DNA of 64,000 nucleotides from Cryptomeria japonica (lineage: Eukaryota; Streptophyta; Pinopsida; Cupressales; Cupressaceae): positions 468,646,008 through 468,710,007 of the forward strand of contig NC_081405.1 of NCBI RefSeq assembly GCF_030272615.1, given 5' to 3'. Under the pieces are notes generated by a model. The model searched no databases. It worked only from the letters and a program-made list of their open reading frames with translations, and had not been told where the DNA came from. The position numbers were made by a program, and so were the translations under genes. Shown piece after piece: positions 33,533-46,048 of this stretch (position 1 is its first letter; each line of letters begins with the position of its first letter).

Positions 33533-33950
33533 TGTTAGGAATTGCATGCAAAAAATATCAATTATATGCAAATAAATATTAAACACAGGAATGAAAAACC
33601 ATAGAAATAATAACAGCGAAAAGATAATATTTAACATGGTTCACCCAATCTCGGGCTACATCCACCAAAAAGAGAGTCCAATATTATTATCTAGTAAATC
33701 AAAATTGATTACAACCAACAATCCCCTTATAACTCAATACCGCTGCAAATTGCTACAAAATTCTCCCAAAAAATCATAACCCTTAGCCTTTTTATCAAGA
33801 CTTATGTCAGTTACAAAATTAGGGTTGCTACCCCTTGACTCCATCTTGGGGGCAGTGCCCCCAAACCATCGTCCAAAAATATGGGGGGAAACCATGCTGA
33901 TAGAAGTAGAGAAAATTTAACCTTTGAGTCTGATTAGGCTCCCTATAACA
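33533..33950 (-). repeat. 3' LTR of element D
   Basis: On the minus strand TGTTATAGGG…TTCCTAACA. A PPT (GTGGGAGATTAT on the element strand) abuts it at 33951-33965. Compared with the 5' LTR it lacks about 71 bp near 33830. Confidence 0.88.
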
Positions 33951-33989
33951 ATAATCTCCCACTTGGAGACTGATCAGACTCCATAACAT

Positions 33990-35765
33990 ATCATCTCCCA
34001 CTTAGAGACTGATCATAACACCACTAACCCTATAGCTCCTATGGGAATGAAACACCCTGGACTTTGTTGTTCTATTTTATTGTTTTCAGTCTTGAAGACC
34101 AATCAAAGCTAAAGAGGAGCTCATCTTCTCCCTTGTCACTACCTTTGTAAACATATCTACTGGATTTTCATCTGTATGTATCTTTTCCATCCTTAATTAT
34201 CCATCATCTAACACTGACCGAATGAAGTGATACCTCAACTGTATGTGTTTTGTCTTTGAATGCAAGGCATAATTTTTTGCAAGATGGATGGCACTCTGGC
34301 TATTTGTAAACAAATAATTGTTAGCCTATATTTTGCCCAATTCTTCCATGAAAGATTGCATCCATATCATCTCTTTGCTTGCCTTTGTTGCAGCTACATA
34401 CTTTACCTCTATGGTGGATAAAGCAATCACCTTTTTCAACCTAGAGATCCAAATCACTGCTACCTGTAGTACTTCATCTGGTATCAATATCCCCTACCAA
34501 ATATGAGTCTACATAACCTGCTAAATCAATATTAGATCCCCCAAAACATAAATGTTTTTTGAATGTACCTCTCAAATACTTGAGAACCCATTTTATTGCA
34601 TTCCAATGCTCCATTCCGAGATTACTCATATACCTTCTTATGACTCCAACAACATTTGCAATATCTAGTCTCGTGCATACCATGACGCACATTAAACTTC
34701 ATACAACTAAAGCATATGGTACCTTGGACATTTTGTCTTTCTCCTATTGTGTCTCTGGACACATTTCCTTAGTCAATTTCAAATGACTAGGCAAAGGTGT
34801 GCTGACAACTTTTGCATTCTCCATATGGAATCTCTGCAACATCTTTTCAACATAATCAACCTGGGATAGAGTCAATTTTTTGTTTTGCCTATCTCTACAA
34901 ATTTTCATACCAAGGATTTTTTTTTTCTACCCCCAAATCCTTCATAGAAAATGATTTTTCTAACTGTTGTTTTAACTCTTTAATGTGATCCATGTTAGAC
35001 CCCGCTACAAGCATGTCATCAACATATAAACACAAAATAATGTAGCTCTCATTATCCAACCTCTTAAAATAAATACAATGGTTATAATTACACCTACTAT
35101 AGCCTTTCTCAACCATAAAAATATCAAATTTCAAATACCGTTGTCGAGGTGCTTGTTTCAGGCCATATAATCTCTTCTACAATCTGCGCACCAATTTCTC
35201 TTTACCTTTGACCTCAAATCCTTGGGGCTGTTCCATATATATCTCCTCCAAATCACCATGGAGAAAGGTATTTTTCACATCTAACTATTCCAAATGCAAA
35301 TCTTCAGCAACCACAATACTTAAAATAGTATGAATAGAAGTCATCTTAACAACCAGAGAAAAAATTTCAACAAAATCAACCCTTTTTCTATGCAAATCCT
35401 TTAACAACTAACCTAGCTTTAAATCTATTCTTACCTTTGTCTTTCTCTATCAGCCTATAGAACCATTTTTTTTGTAAAGCCTTTTTACCTCCAGGCAACT
35501 TACATAATTCCCAAGTCTGATTTTTATGCAAGGAGTCCATTTCTTCTTCCATGGCAAGCTCCCATTGAACCTTTGTATCCTCCTGCATAGATTGATCATA
35601 TCCTTCCGGTTCACCAAAATCTGCTAACAAAATAGAATACAAAGAGGGAGAGAACCTGTCAAGAGGTATACTTAGCCTTGTTGACCGTCTAGAATTCACT
35701 GGAGTTTGTGGTATTTCTGGTTGTTGTTGCGGAGAATGAGGAACCACTGGAACATTATCTAGCAC
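33990..35765 (-). pseudogene. Element D reverse transcriptase and RNase H
   Basis: The 35765-35388 frame has the linker to RT and the RT N-terminus (WELAMEEEMDSLHKNQTWEL, FKARLVVKGFA). The 35134-34895 frame carries the catalytic motif LYVDDMLVAG, intact. The 34692-34474 frame carries TRLDIANVVGVIRRYM and WVLKYLRGT, leading into RNase H (LAGYVDSYLVGD). Further on ALSTIEVKYVAAT has Lys where the family has the catalytic Glu of TAEAEY, and TNSQSAIHLAKN follows. The pieces lie in different frames, so several indels have occurred. Confidence 0.85.
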
Positions 35766-35819
35766 AACAAAATCCCTTTCTTTCTTCTCATGATGCTACA
35801 ACTAATCTTTGTACAACAC

Positions 35820-36600
35820 CTTCTCATTAAATACAACATCCCTACTTCTCACAATTTTCAGATTTTCAACATCCTAAAGCCTATAACCAAATTCATCAAT
35901 GCCATATCCAATGAAAATACCTTTTTGATTTTGCATCTAGCTTGGTTCTATTTTTTGAATCTACATGTGCAAATGATTCACATCTGAAGGTTTTGAGAAA
36001 AGAATAACTCACCTTCTTACCTGTCCATGCTTCCTTTGGAATACCACAACCCAAAGGAGTTGAAGGACCTCTATTAATTAAATATACAACAATATTGACA
36101 ACCTCTACCCAAATGTTTAAAGGCAACCCAACATGCAATCTCATGCTCCATTATTGTCCCATTTATGTGTTCAGCCACTCCATTTTCTTGTGGAGTTCTT
36201 GGAACCATTTTTTGCCTACGAATGCCATTAATGGAACAATAATCCTCAAATTATTTGCTGCAATACTCACCACTATTATTAGATTTGAGACAATTTAATC
36301 TTTTACCTGTCTCATTCTCAACCACGCTTCTCCATTTCTTAAATCTTTCAAATACATCATATTTTTTCCTAGGTAATTAAATCCAAACCTTTCTAGTTGC
36401 TTCATATATGAATGTAACATAATACCGAGAGCCACCAAGAGAAGATACTTGAGTCAGTCCCCATACATTTGTATGCACAAGCTCCAAATTTTCATCTTTT
36501 TCTTTTGCTCCCCGTCCTTGAGAAAACTAACTCTCTATTGTTTTCCATACACAACTTTCATACAAATCCATATTAATGCATTTCAGACCTGGTAAAACCT
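35820..36600 (-). pseudogene. Element D integrase
   Basis: The region reads SNNSGEYCSK (second catalytic Asp of SDNGGEY now Asn) and RTPQENGVAEHINGT (catalytic Glu region). After a frameshift come LPLNIWVEVVNIVVYLINRGPS and the GKKVSY motif of the copia integrase C-terminus, then DVENLKIVRSRDVVFNEK. It cannot encode a working enzyme. Confidence 0.8.
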
Positions 36601-36959
36601 TTTTAGAATGAAGTACCTTCATACCTTTTTCACTCATATACCCAAGTCTGTTGTGCCACAACGTTGTCTCGGAATCTGTGAACCCGCAACAACTAAAGTG
36701 TAGGAGAAGTTTGACCTATACAAAGATATAAGGTACCTACTTTTATACCTTTCTCTACTATCAAGGCACCCTTTGAAACCTTCCATTTTTTATCATTGAA
36801 AGTAACTGTGCAACCTTCATCACCTAGTTGTCCTGCTGAAATTAAATTTATACTTAGCCTTGTAACATGCCTTACCTCTTATAGTAGCCAATGACTCTCA
36901 TTCTACAAATTAATCTTAATTCTCCCCTTTCCAACAATCTGACAGGGTTCATTATCTCC

Positions 36960-37914
36960 CAAATAAACCAGCCCAAAATCCCCTAGGACATAATCAAAAA
37001 ATAACTTCTATGGGGAATAGTAAGAAATGAAGCCCTTGAATCTAAAACCCATGAATCGTCAGCATTATCTAGGGAAAGAATCAAAGAATCTTCTTCAGAT
37101 TTTGCCTCTTTATTACCTTCTTGTTTGTCTCCTTCTTTATTCTTTTGAGACCAACAATGTTTCTTTAGATGGCCTAGTTTCCCACAGTACTAGCAATCTT
37201 TCAGTCCTCTAGATTGGGATCTATTGTCCTTTTATTTTCCTCATTACTTCCCACGACCTCCAAAACCTTTTCCTCTCTCCTTTGGTCTACCCTTTCTTTT
37301 TGTAATCAAAACAATACCTGATGCGGACCCACTTGAGCTTTTCCTACAAATTTACTCACTCATAATAACACCAACAACATCATCAAATTTCAAGTTATTT
37401 GAATTAGAAACAAAGTTACTAACTGTCATTACCAAACTATTCCATCTTTCAGGAAAAGAACATAATATCTAGAGAGCTCTAACTTCTTCATCAAAATTTA
37501 CCTTTAGAGAAGTCAACTGATTGGTAATCGTATTAAACTCATTTAAATGATTTGTCACAGATCCACCTTCAATTATTTTTAGATTAGATAGATGCTTGAT
37601 GAGAAATACCTTATCTGAGGTTGAGGGTTTTCATACAATTTAGCTAGTCCTAACATCAGTTTTGCGGTCATTGTTTCTTTTGTTATATTGAATGCTACAG
37701 ATGGTGCCAGACACAAACAAATGGTTCCTAGTACCTTTCTATCCAAAATATTCCTATCCTCATCACTCATTGTGCCTTTCTTGGCCATTCCTTCCAACAA
37801 ACTCCATAAATCCTTCTGATAGAGATAATCCTCCATCTGCATCTTCAATAACTGATAGTTCTTCCCATTGAATTTTTCTACCTTCAATTTACCCTCATTT
37901 GCCATTGCTCCCAC
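36960..37914 (-). pseudogene. Element D gag and protease
   Basis: The 37914-37579 frame begins MANEGKLKVEKFNGKNY…MQMEDYLYQKDLWSLLEGMAKK and SVAFNITKE, a copia gag N-terminus, then shifts frame at about 37610. Downstream are the gag C-terminal helix, a partial zinc knuckle YCGKLGHLKKHCW near 37170, and the protease site SWVLDSRASF near 37060, in which the Gly of DSG is Arg. The 19-bp phrase CCCACTTAACCGTGAGATT is tandemly duplicated just upstream of gag (near 37912-37949). Confidence 0.8.
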
Positions 37915-37976
37915 TTAACCGTGAGATTCCCACTCAACCGTGAGATCTTCTTGTAGACGATAATCGAACACATCTA

Positions 37977-37988
37977 GCTTTGATACCA
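37977..37988 (-). other. Primer binding site of element D
   Basis: TGGTATCAAAGC on the minus strand, next to the 5' LTR. Confidence 0.82.
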
Positions 37989-37990
37989 CT

Positions 37991-38481
37991 TGTTAGGAAG
38001 TGCATGTAGAAAATGTCAATTATATGCAAATAAATACTAAACATAGGAATGAAAAACTACAAAAATAATAACAGCGAAAAGACAATATTTAATGTGGTTC
38101 ACCCAATCTCGAGCTAAATCTACCAAACAAAGAGTCCAATATTATTATCCAGTAAATCAAAACCGATTACAGCTGATAATCCCCTTGCAACTGAATAACA
38201 TTGCAAATCGCTACAAAATTATCCCAAAAATTCCTAACCCTTAGCCTTTTTATCAAGACTTATGCCAGTTACAAAATTAGGGTTACAACATGTTAGCCAA
38301 GAGAAAATTAACACCCGATACCTTTATAAAATAATAAGTCTTTTTGGCCCCATCTTGGAGGCGTTGCCCCTTGACCCCATCTTGGGGGTGCTACCCCCAA
38401 ACCCTCATCAAAATGGGGGAAACCATGCCGATTGAAGTAGAGAAAATTTAACCTCTGAGTCTGATTAGGCTCCATATAACA
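37991..38481 (-). repeat. 5' LTR of element D
   Basis: Ends and most of the body match 33533-33950. It has about 71 bp extra near 38285-38365, including a second copy of a CCCCATCTTGG-type phrase, so a local duplication or its loss separates the two LTRs. Confidence 0.88.
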
Positions 38482-40496
38482 ACAAAAACACCCAAAACTA
38501 ACTTTTTGGGAAAAAGGATAGAAGGATAACATGATTTTAAACCTATCTTAGGAGGTTATGCATTAAACGTTCTATTTGAGATTTGTATCTTAATTCATAA
38601 AAGATTTCAATAAGTAGCCTTGAATGTTTCACAACTTAAACTAAACATGTGATGCATAAATATTTCTTAGAAAGGGATGAGTCTAATGCAATAGGTGGGG
38701 TTCAAAGTTCACAACCATTTAAGCATATCAATACTAAGTAGGCATATTGCACAACAATGGGCTCATAGACTCAATCATGTAACCATGTAGAAAACTTCTC
38801 CTTTCATGACAACCTTCTTGACACTTTAATATCTCAAAATGAATAAGGATTCTCATAAGATTTGTTTCAAAACACCCCATCTCCATGACACTTCCCAAGC
38901 TCCATGCTTTCCCTTCACAAGGGTACCTTGCCTTATAGGTTACAAGTAAAAAATAAGGCTTTAATGTTCATAAGACTCAACCAACACTAGAAACACCTTA
39001 GAGCCACACAAACACAACATTTCAACACCTTAGCAACTCCCACCAACATTGATTTCTTTGACTGTCATAATTTCCACATGACCTATCCTAGTTTATAATA
39101 GCCCTATCTAGAGACAAAATTTGACATATCTTTAGTCACACTTCTGATATCCATCAAAGAGGAATGGTTTTGAATACCCTTTTGGAAGACACAACACATA
39201 TCCAATTTGGTCATGCAACTCCTTTGCAATGTTTGACTCAAATTTGGATTGATTTCACATAGCCCAAGTCTAAAAAGTACAACAAAAGGGGTTTTGGGGG
39301 CATAATTTTCAGTAAAGGGCTCATATTAGAAACCTAAAACCATTTTTAGATACCAATTTGGGATTTATACAAAATATGTCAAAATTGGATAGGGTTTCTT
39401 CAAAACATAACCCTAAAAAATAGACCGCTATGCTGGAAAAACCTAGTTTATGAATTGGGTAACTGGAAAGATTCGACCATTAGACAACTTAAATGAACTT
39501 TCTTCTGACCTGATAAGAATGGATTTTTTTAAAAATTCAATTATAACCATATAATATATAGACCCTCATCACATCCATAGATGTCGTACTGAACTAAAGA
39601 GTAGCAAATTTCTGGAAAAAACAGAGAAAAAAATGGAGTTTCTTATTCATTTCATCACCACATACTGCTCTCTCTTCCAAATGACCACACCAAGCCTATT
39701 TAACCATGTTACAAGGATTTCAAATTATTTTTCCATGTTTCAACCACTCAAATATCTAATAATAATCCTTGACCTTTCATATTCTTAACATGACAACTTT
39801 TCGTTTTTTGACAACATGACAATTTCTTGACATCTTTTACAACATTTTACATACTTTGCCAATTTGAAACCAAATGACCCTAAAAAATTTACAAATGGTC
39901 TTTTAAGACCTTATTACATCACAAAATGAATTTCTTATTCCTAGACCCTATCTACTTGAGCCAAAAGTACATCAAAATTTGAACAAGAACTAGGTGCTCC
40001 TGCACCAAAGTCTAATGCTTTCTTGAAGGAAAACAACTTGCTTCACGACTAAAAGCTATCAAAACCAACTAACACAATCTAAAACCTGCAACCATCATGT
40101 ATCTCCTTACACCAAATGCTGATTGAATGAGATAAAACAAAGGATTTCATAAATCAATCATAGAAAATCATCAAATCATTCATTCATCACACAATACAAG
40201 AAGTGCTAAGAAGGAATATTGTTATTACAAACTCAAAATGATGAGCTACAATTTTGTCCTTGAGCATGAAAGAGACAAAATTTAGTCTACAATCATGTTG
40301 AGGAAACAAAATAGTTAACTAAGAATGAAGAAAAGAGGAAGACTTATAGAAGAAGAAGCTGCATCTCTAACTAGAAGGTGAATTGATTGTGCCTTCAATG
40401 ATCTTAGCTTGAATTGCTAATGCTAACTTGGTCTTCTTTCTTGATTTTATCTCCAATTTTAATGCATGCTTTTCCTGACTTATTTTTGTTGGCAAT
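38482..40496. other. Spacer with no recognised feature
   Basis: About 2 kb of AT-rich, non-repetitive-looking sequence. No frame longer than 60 codons in any orientation looks coding. I see no terminal repeats or known element signature. Confidence 0.5.
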
Positions 40497-41370
40497 TGAC
40501 ACTCAATTGGTTGGTTTCAATATGTTGTCATTGATGGCAACATGGCAACATTACAACATGTTCTGGCTTCATATTTTTGTTTAGTAGTGTACCAACACCA
40601 ACAGGTTGGAAGGAATTATTTGGTTACCAGTAATACAAACCGACATGGTTTATATTCAAGTTATCGGTATTGGAGGCCGACATCATTTGGGAAGATTTGG
40701 CATCGGCAATTGTTTTTGATATTCATGTATTTATGTTATTGAGTTGACATGTATATTCATATTGTAATTATCTTTGTAAGCTGACATAAGACATGGTGAA
40801 TTGTAAAGGGTATATAGGTTAGTTGAATAGATCATTTTGTAGATATGCAAGGATATAAATATGTAAGAATGTAATGGAGATGCGAAATATATGAGGGAAA
40901 TCATGTATGTGAGGATATTTATGTAAGGGGGTATTTCGGTAAGGGTTTAGGGTTTCCGACCGGAATAGACAGAGCTTAATCGGAATTGTATTCAGGCATA
41001 GAAGATGCTATCATTGCAGTTCAATCATTTCTCCAGATTGTAGTCTAGATTTGTATATAGTTAGTGAGGCTCCTTTTGTGATTACGCAGTGTGCTCTAGG
41101 TTGTAAGCCTTCCTACAAGTATAGGCCCCCTATATTTTGTAATATCTCTTCATATGGCTAGTGGATTGATATTGTGGGTCACAATTCCCACCGTGGTTTT
41201 TCCTCTTTGAGGTTTTCCACGTATAATTCTCTATTTTATGGTACTCATTTGTGTGATTGGCTTATTGGTTGCTTTACTTCTTTCAATCTTATATGTACCG
41301 GTATACCGGTTTGTGAATGCATGTTTTAATAAGGTTAAAATTGATCATTCTAGTAGAACACTGATTCACC
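40497..41370 (+). repeat. LTR G, 3' end missing
   Basis: Begins TGTTGGCAATTGACACTC and matches the solo LTR 57311-58217 along its length, but stops inside the C-loop motif at ACTGATTCACC (41370), where sequence of element F begins. The last ~35 bp of the LTR are lost. Confidence 0.82.
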
Positions 41371-41555
41371 TAGTCACACCTTTTCAATAACCCCCACTCA
41401 TAAATAATTAATAATCTAATAGCTATTAGATTATAATTATTTCAAATGGGATATGCTTATAAAGAATATAATATATAAGGTTTTATAACCTTATATTAGA
41501 ACATTATATATAAATGTTATAAGGATGTGATCCCTAATAACATTATGTTTTAACA
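41371..41555 (-). repeat. 3' LTR of element F, truncated
   Basis: Equal in length and almost in sequence to 46390-46574. The truncation point is the junction with LTR G. Confidence 0.88.
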
Positions 41556-44152
41556 CTCCCCCTTAATGTTAATAGGGGATCACATGTCAATTTCCATAGA
41601 AGAAAAAATGAAGCACCCCAGTAACGTAGGTCTTCTTTGACACTGATAAACAAGGACACAAATATATGCCAACATGAAGATCATGCATTCCGGACTACAT
41701 GAAAGTCATCTTGTCATAATTTATAATCCCAGTGTTTAAAAAATGATGTTGTGAGGTCTTAAAAAATTATATTGGAGCCGCGGTCCCCTTAAAGTAGCCT
41801 CTCCCTAGGTTCATTTCATAGTGCCCGTAGGTCTTAATACAATGCTTTTACAAGTGGAAGATTTACAAAGAGAAGAATTTACAATATGCCCGTAGGACTT
41901 TAAAAAAAAATCTGCCCGTAGGACTTAAAAAAATAAAGGATTTAGCCACTAGGTGGTGTCATTGACATGCACACTCCCCCTCAATGGCATCACCTAAGGC
42001 CAAGCATTATTTGAATTTGGAGCATATAATTCCTAAAGGTCTTATGCCTATTAGGTCTTAAATCTAGGATTTAGCCACTAGGTGGTGTCATGTACACTCC
42101 CCCTTAATGGCATCACCTCAAAGCCAATCACTGCATAGAGGATTTCAAAGTGATGGCTAAAATTATAATATATAGTATGTACTCATGATCTTCAAAGTGT
42201 CTTTATTATAGATTGATTTCACTTGAGTGAGGTGCCCATGATCTTCAAGGTGCCTTTATTATAGAATGCTTTCACTTGAGTGTGGTGCCCATGATCTTCA
42301 ATGTTCATTTTGATCTTTAGAAATGATATTCTCTAGAAAGAGTAAAGTAACTTCAAGTAATATGGTACTTCATATGTATCCAAATGGAACTCTTCCATAA
42401 ATCTTCAAGGCCATATTGATTCTTTAAGAACTACATTCATATTTTGTCCATTTGATTCAAAGACACATAGAAGATAGTCTTCTTATTAAAGTATTGCAAC
42501 ATCCATGTAATAGCACTTGCACCATATGTTTTGAAGGCATAACCTCGCCATAGAAGAAACAATATAGTTAGTAACATAGTAATCAACTTCATTTTTGGTG
42601 CAAAGAAAGAACATGATATTACTTTTTTTGTCATTTTCCAAAGATCATATAATATTCCTTATAAAAATATAGTCCAATGATTGGTAGAAAGGAGATCAAC
42701 ATATATTTGCATGAGAAATAATTTGTTGTCTTGTTTAAAATACAAAAATAGACATGCTACTACATATAGTAATGATCCATAAAAAATTAGGCAACGGGTG
42801 AGCTATCATTTCTAGGTTTGCTCCCCAGACAGTTATAAGGGGATAGTCACCCATTATAAATAGTATGCTTGAAAAAAAAATGGATCAAATATAGAATAGA
42901 ATAACAAATCACTTGGATCTCCAAAAAAGGATGCTAATGAGAAATTTTTAAATTTACTTATGAATATTTAATAGCCTTTATATTTTATTGGTAAATATTT
43001 TATCCTCTATCTATAGATGATCATTGTGATAATTTGATAGTAAATCATTCATACATAAAACATAGTACAAGTAGGAATATCCTCAATGATAATATAATGC
43101 ATATCCTTCATCAAATACTAAAAAAAAATTAAGATAATTCATGATGTTCCTTCCTTTATTCCTACTAGTTCGTATGTGACATTTTAAATACAACATAAGC
43201 ACTAATATAGTTGGAAGGTCCACTTGAAAGGGTATGTTGACACATTGAAGTAAAGTTAGTTGATTAAAGATTCAATATATATGAAGTGAAAAAAAATATT
43301 GAAAGTAAATTTAATATAACAAGAGTCCAAGTTCTTTGAGAGAATAGTGACCTCTTTAGATGGTTGTGTGGACCACTTATATTCTCAACTTTGGTACATA
43401 GAAATTATTGATATCTAGTTACAAGTGTGAGACCAAAAAAGGATTACTCTTTTAACATACATTCTCAATAAATGTCTTTAAATATTGTTACCATGGGTCA
43501 CTTAGTTGTTCACCAATTTCTATATAAACCTCTTTGCATTGGTTAGTTAATTATTAATGATCACCCAAATGTGTCTCTAAGTGTCTCTTTTCTTCTCTGA
43601 ATTAAGATTAAACTTAGAGGCTTTTGTTAATACAAAATTTTATGATCTATTTACTCAAGGATACTATATAATGCTTAATGACATATAATTGTAGATGTGA
43701 ATGGGATAGAAGATTCACCCCATAACATTTATAAAAAAATATTTTTGTTCTCCAAAAAAAGTTGATCCACTTTATGTGAATACAAAAAATTAAAAAAAGA
43801 TGATCTCTTGAAAAAAATGGTTCTACTCTAATGTATATTCCCTTTTCCATATAGTAGAAATATACAATTCAAAGTATTTTGATCCTTTAAACATAAAAAT
43901 AGCTTCTATATTTTCCCAAGTTAGAATTAGCATTTTGAGTCCATAACTCTAAACTCATATTGAAGAGTCATTTGATATGAAAGATCCCCACAGAAAATAG
44001 TCTCATTGTAACCCAATATAGCCATTCAAGATTACTATGGACCCATATATGAAAATGTATTTTATTATTAATTGTAAAAAATCTTTCCTCTTCAAGCCAT
44101 CCATATTGAATGAGAGCTTTGAATTGTAAGAGTCTAAAAACTTGTACGATGG

Positions 44153-44485
44153 TTGTTCATTTTAAATAGACAATTTCTATTGGCCCTTTACATGTTAGAT
44201 GGAGATGTTGAGGATAGGCAAAATCCTCCCAACATACTGAAGATGAAGACTTTACCCTCACTATTGAATGATATGGAAACAAGGAAACTAGTGAGCAATC
44301 TTCAGGACAAATGTTTCTATGCTTTACATTTAATTAAGGAGGTGCGCCAAGCCCTGGAATTTAACATGGAAGTTATGGGGATAGGAGAAGAAAATCTTGG
44401 TGTCTTAATTATAGAAGTAGTCTCTTTTCCTATTATAGTGGAATTTGAATCAAGGAAGTTTTTGAAAGGAATAACCAGAACGTAA
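44153..44485 (+). CDS. Unrecognised 110-codon frame inside element F
   Basis: A plus-strand frame (antisense to F) starting MFILNRQFLLALYMLDGD, with balanced composition and a segment EVRQALEFNMEVMGIGEENL that looks more protein-like than the AT-rich surroundings. The base composition is less AT-rich than its flanks. It matches no family I know. It could be a fragment of a captured host exon or chance. No start-site or splice evidence was seen. Confidence 0.25.
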   Translation: MFILNRQFLLALYMLDGDVEDRQNPPNILKMKTLPSLLNDMETRKLVSNLQDKCFYALHLIKEVRQALEFNMEVMGIGEENLGVLIIEVVSFPIIVEFESRKFLKGITRT

Positions 44486-44601
44486 ATATAATGTGTGGTT
44501 GACTTCCAAACAGATGACAATAATGAGAACCATTAAGAATTCTAAAAAAAACCGTCAAATAACTCCAACCATCGAACAATTTATTAAGGTTGCATATCAT
44601 A

Positions 44602-44670
44602 TAATGCTTGACAATGGCTATGTTTATATTATGCTTGACAATGGCTATGTTTATATTATGCTTGATAATA
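44602..44670. repeat. 27-bp tandem repeat
   Basis: Two exact 27-bp units (TTATGCTTGACAATGGCTATG plus TTTATA, first unit with one change) followed by a partial third. The unit length keeps frame; one frame reads IMLDNGYVY repeated. Confidence 0.85.
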
Positions 44671-46048
44671 CCTCTCTTGATAGCGGTGGCTCTTGCTTTC
44701 AGTCTTGGAATAGAAGTAGTGGGAAATGGGCGGTAGGAAGTGGTGAGGCGAGGCCGGTTTATAAGTGTGGGTCACCCTGCCCAAACTTTCCTTGCAACAT
44801 GCGCTCCTAATCTCTTCCATATGGATGAGTTTTTGCAACTTACCCATTTTGAGTTCCAATACTTCTAAATACACATCTGGTAAATTTCTTACCTATTGTT
44901 AAAAACAAATTTCAATACTTGTTTTGGTTCCACCACAAAAATGCGAGACCGGGCCACATGACTTAACCACTACGTTCCCTTTACTTGCATTCGCCCTTCT
45001 CATTTTAGTCCAAAACGTTTTAGTGTGCTTGATTGGCAAACAATTATCTACTTGGATAGGCAGGCATCAATTGATACGATGGGCAATATCATGCCAAAGG
45101 TCATGAATTATTTACATTCGAGCGGTTGCAAAGAGAGTCCCTTTTTTACTATTTATAAGATGAGTACTAGTTCCTTGAGTAATATAAGTACACAAACTTT
45201 TATGAAGCCAAGAAATTGACACAAATGAGGGATTCAATAAGTGATTTGAGTTATTTAAAGATTTCATTTAAGGACTCTTATTTAAATAATGGTTTGATTA
45301 AGTTTATACTTAACAAACTTAAATATAAAGCTAAATTATAATTTTGATTGAATATTGTGATATATTTTTCATATTTTTTCATAATAAAAAAATGACAATG
45401 ATCTTATATCAATTGTGATCAAATTGCAAGTGAAATGGTGTTTGCTTGAAATGTCATGTTCAAGAGCTATGAATTTTATTTCCCTTTTATAAGTTGAAAA
45501 AAAAAAAAAACAATTTTTGGCTTTTATAAAGACATGAAATTTATTAAAAGACTTCATGAATTCAATTTTAAGGTTAAACAAAAAACAAAACAATGGTTTC
45601 TAAGCATTATATCAAGCTATTTTTTGAAAATTTATAATCTCACATATCTCTCTAAGGAGAAACAACATCCAACTTTCTAAAGTACTTGATCTAGTACCTA
45701 AAGCACAACTTTCTATACAATTGACACTAAAAAAAGGTTTTATAAGGGAATAATTTTGAGTTAGTAAGATTATGAAATTTGATGTTATTAAAATATAATT
45801 CACAATCTTATTCTATGTAAACATTAAAAAATTTAAAAATATCACTTATAAAAAAGACTAGTTAGAATTTCCTTACTTGGCCTTGATAAATTGAATTTAA
45901 ATGAATGGAGAAGGCATACTAAATGCATAGCACAATTGGCCTTGCACTTGTATTGATTTAGCATAAATACATTTTCCATCAAGTTTTATATGTCTTCTAG
46001 TATAACCTGTAAAAATGATTAGTACTAGCCTAACCTGCTCTGATACCA

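Larger units (their letters stand above)
33533..38481 (-). mobile_element. Ty1/copia element D, full-length but decayed
   Basis: LTRs 33533-33950 (3', 418 bp) and 37991-38481 (5', 491 bp) bracket a copia-order interior on the minus strand: gag, protease, integrase, RT, RNase H. The short LTRs and the gag type (MQMEDYLYQKDL, SVAFNITKE) differ from the A/B/E group, so it is another copia lineage. Many stops and frameshifts. I could not find a convincing TSD (flanks GAAAC and ACAAA). Confidence 0.88.
41556..46033 (-). other. Interior of element F
   Basis: A PPT-proximal region has doubled phrases: TTTAGCCACTAGGTGGTGTC near 41943 and 42069, and CATGATCTTCAAGGTGCC near 42185, 42237 and 42289. The rest is AT-rich. 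A possible very decayed pol remnant near 42440-42640 could not be confirmed. No domain recognised. Confidence 0.45.

Noticed and set aside
38482-40496. Host gene fragment in the 2-kb spacer
   Set aside because: No long frame, no splice-like structure with coding bias and no recognisable domain on either strand.
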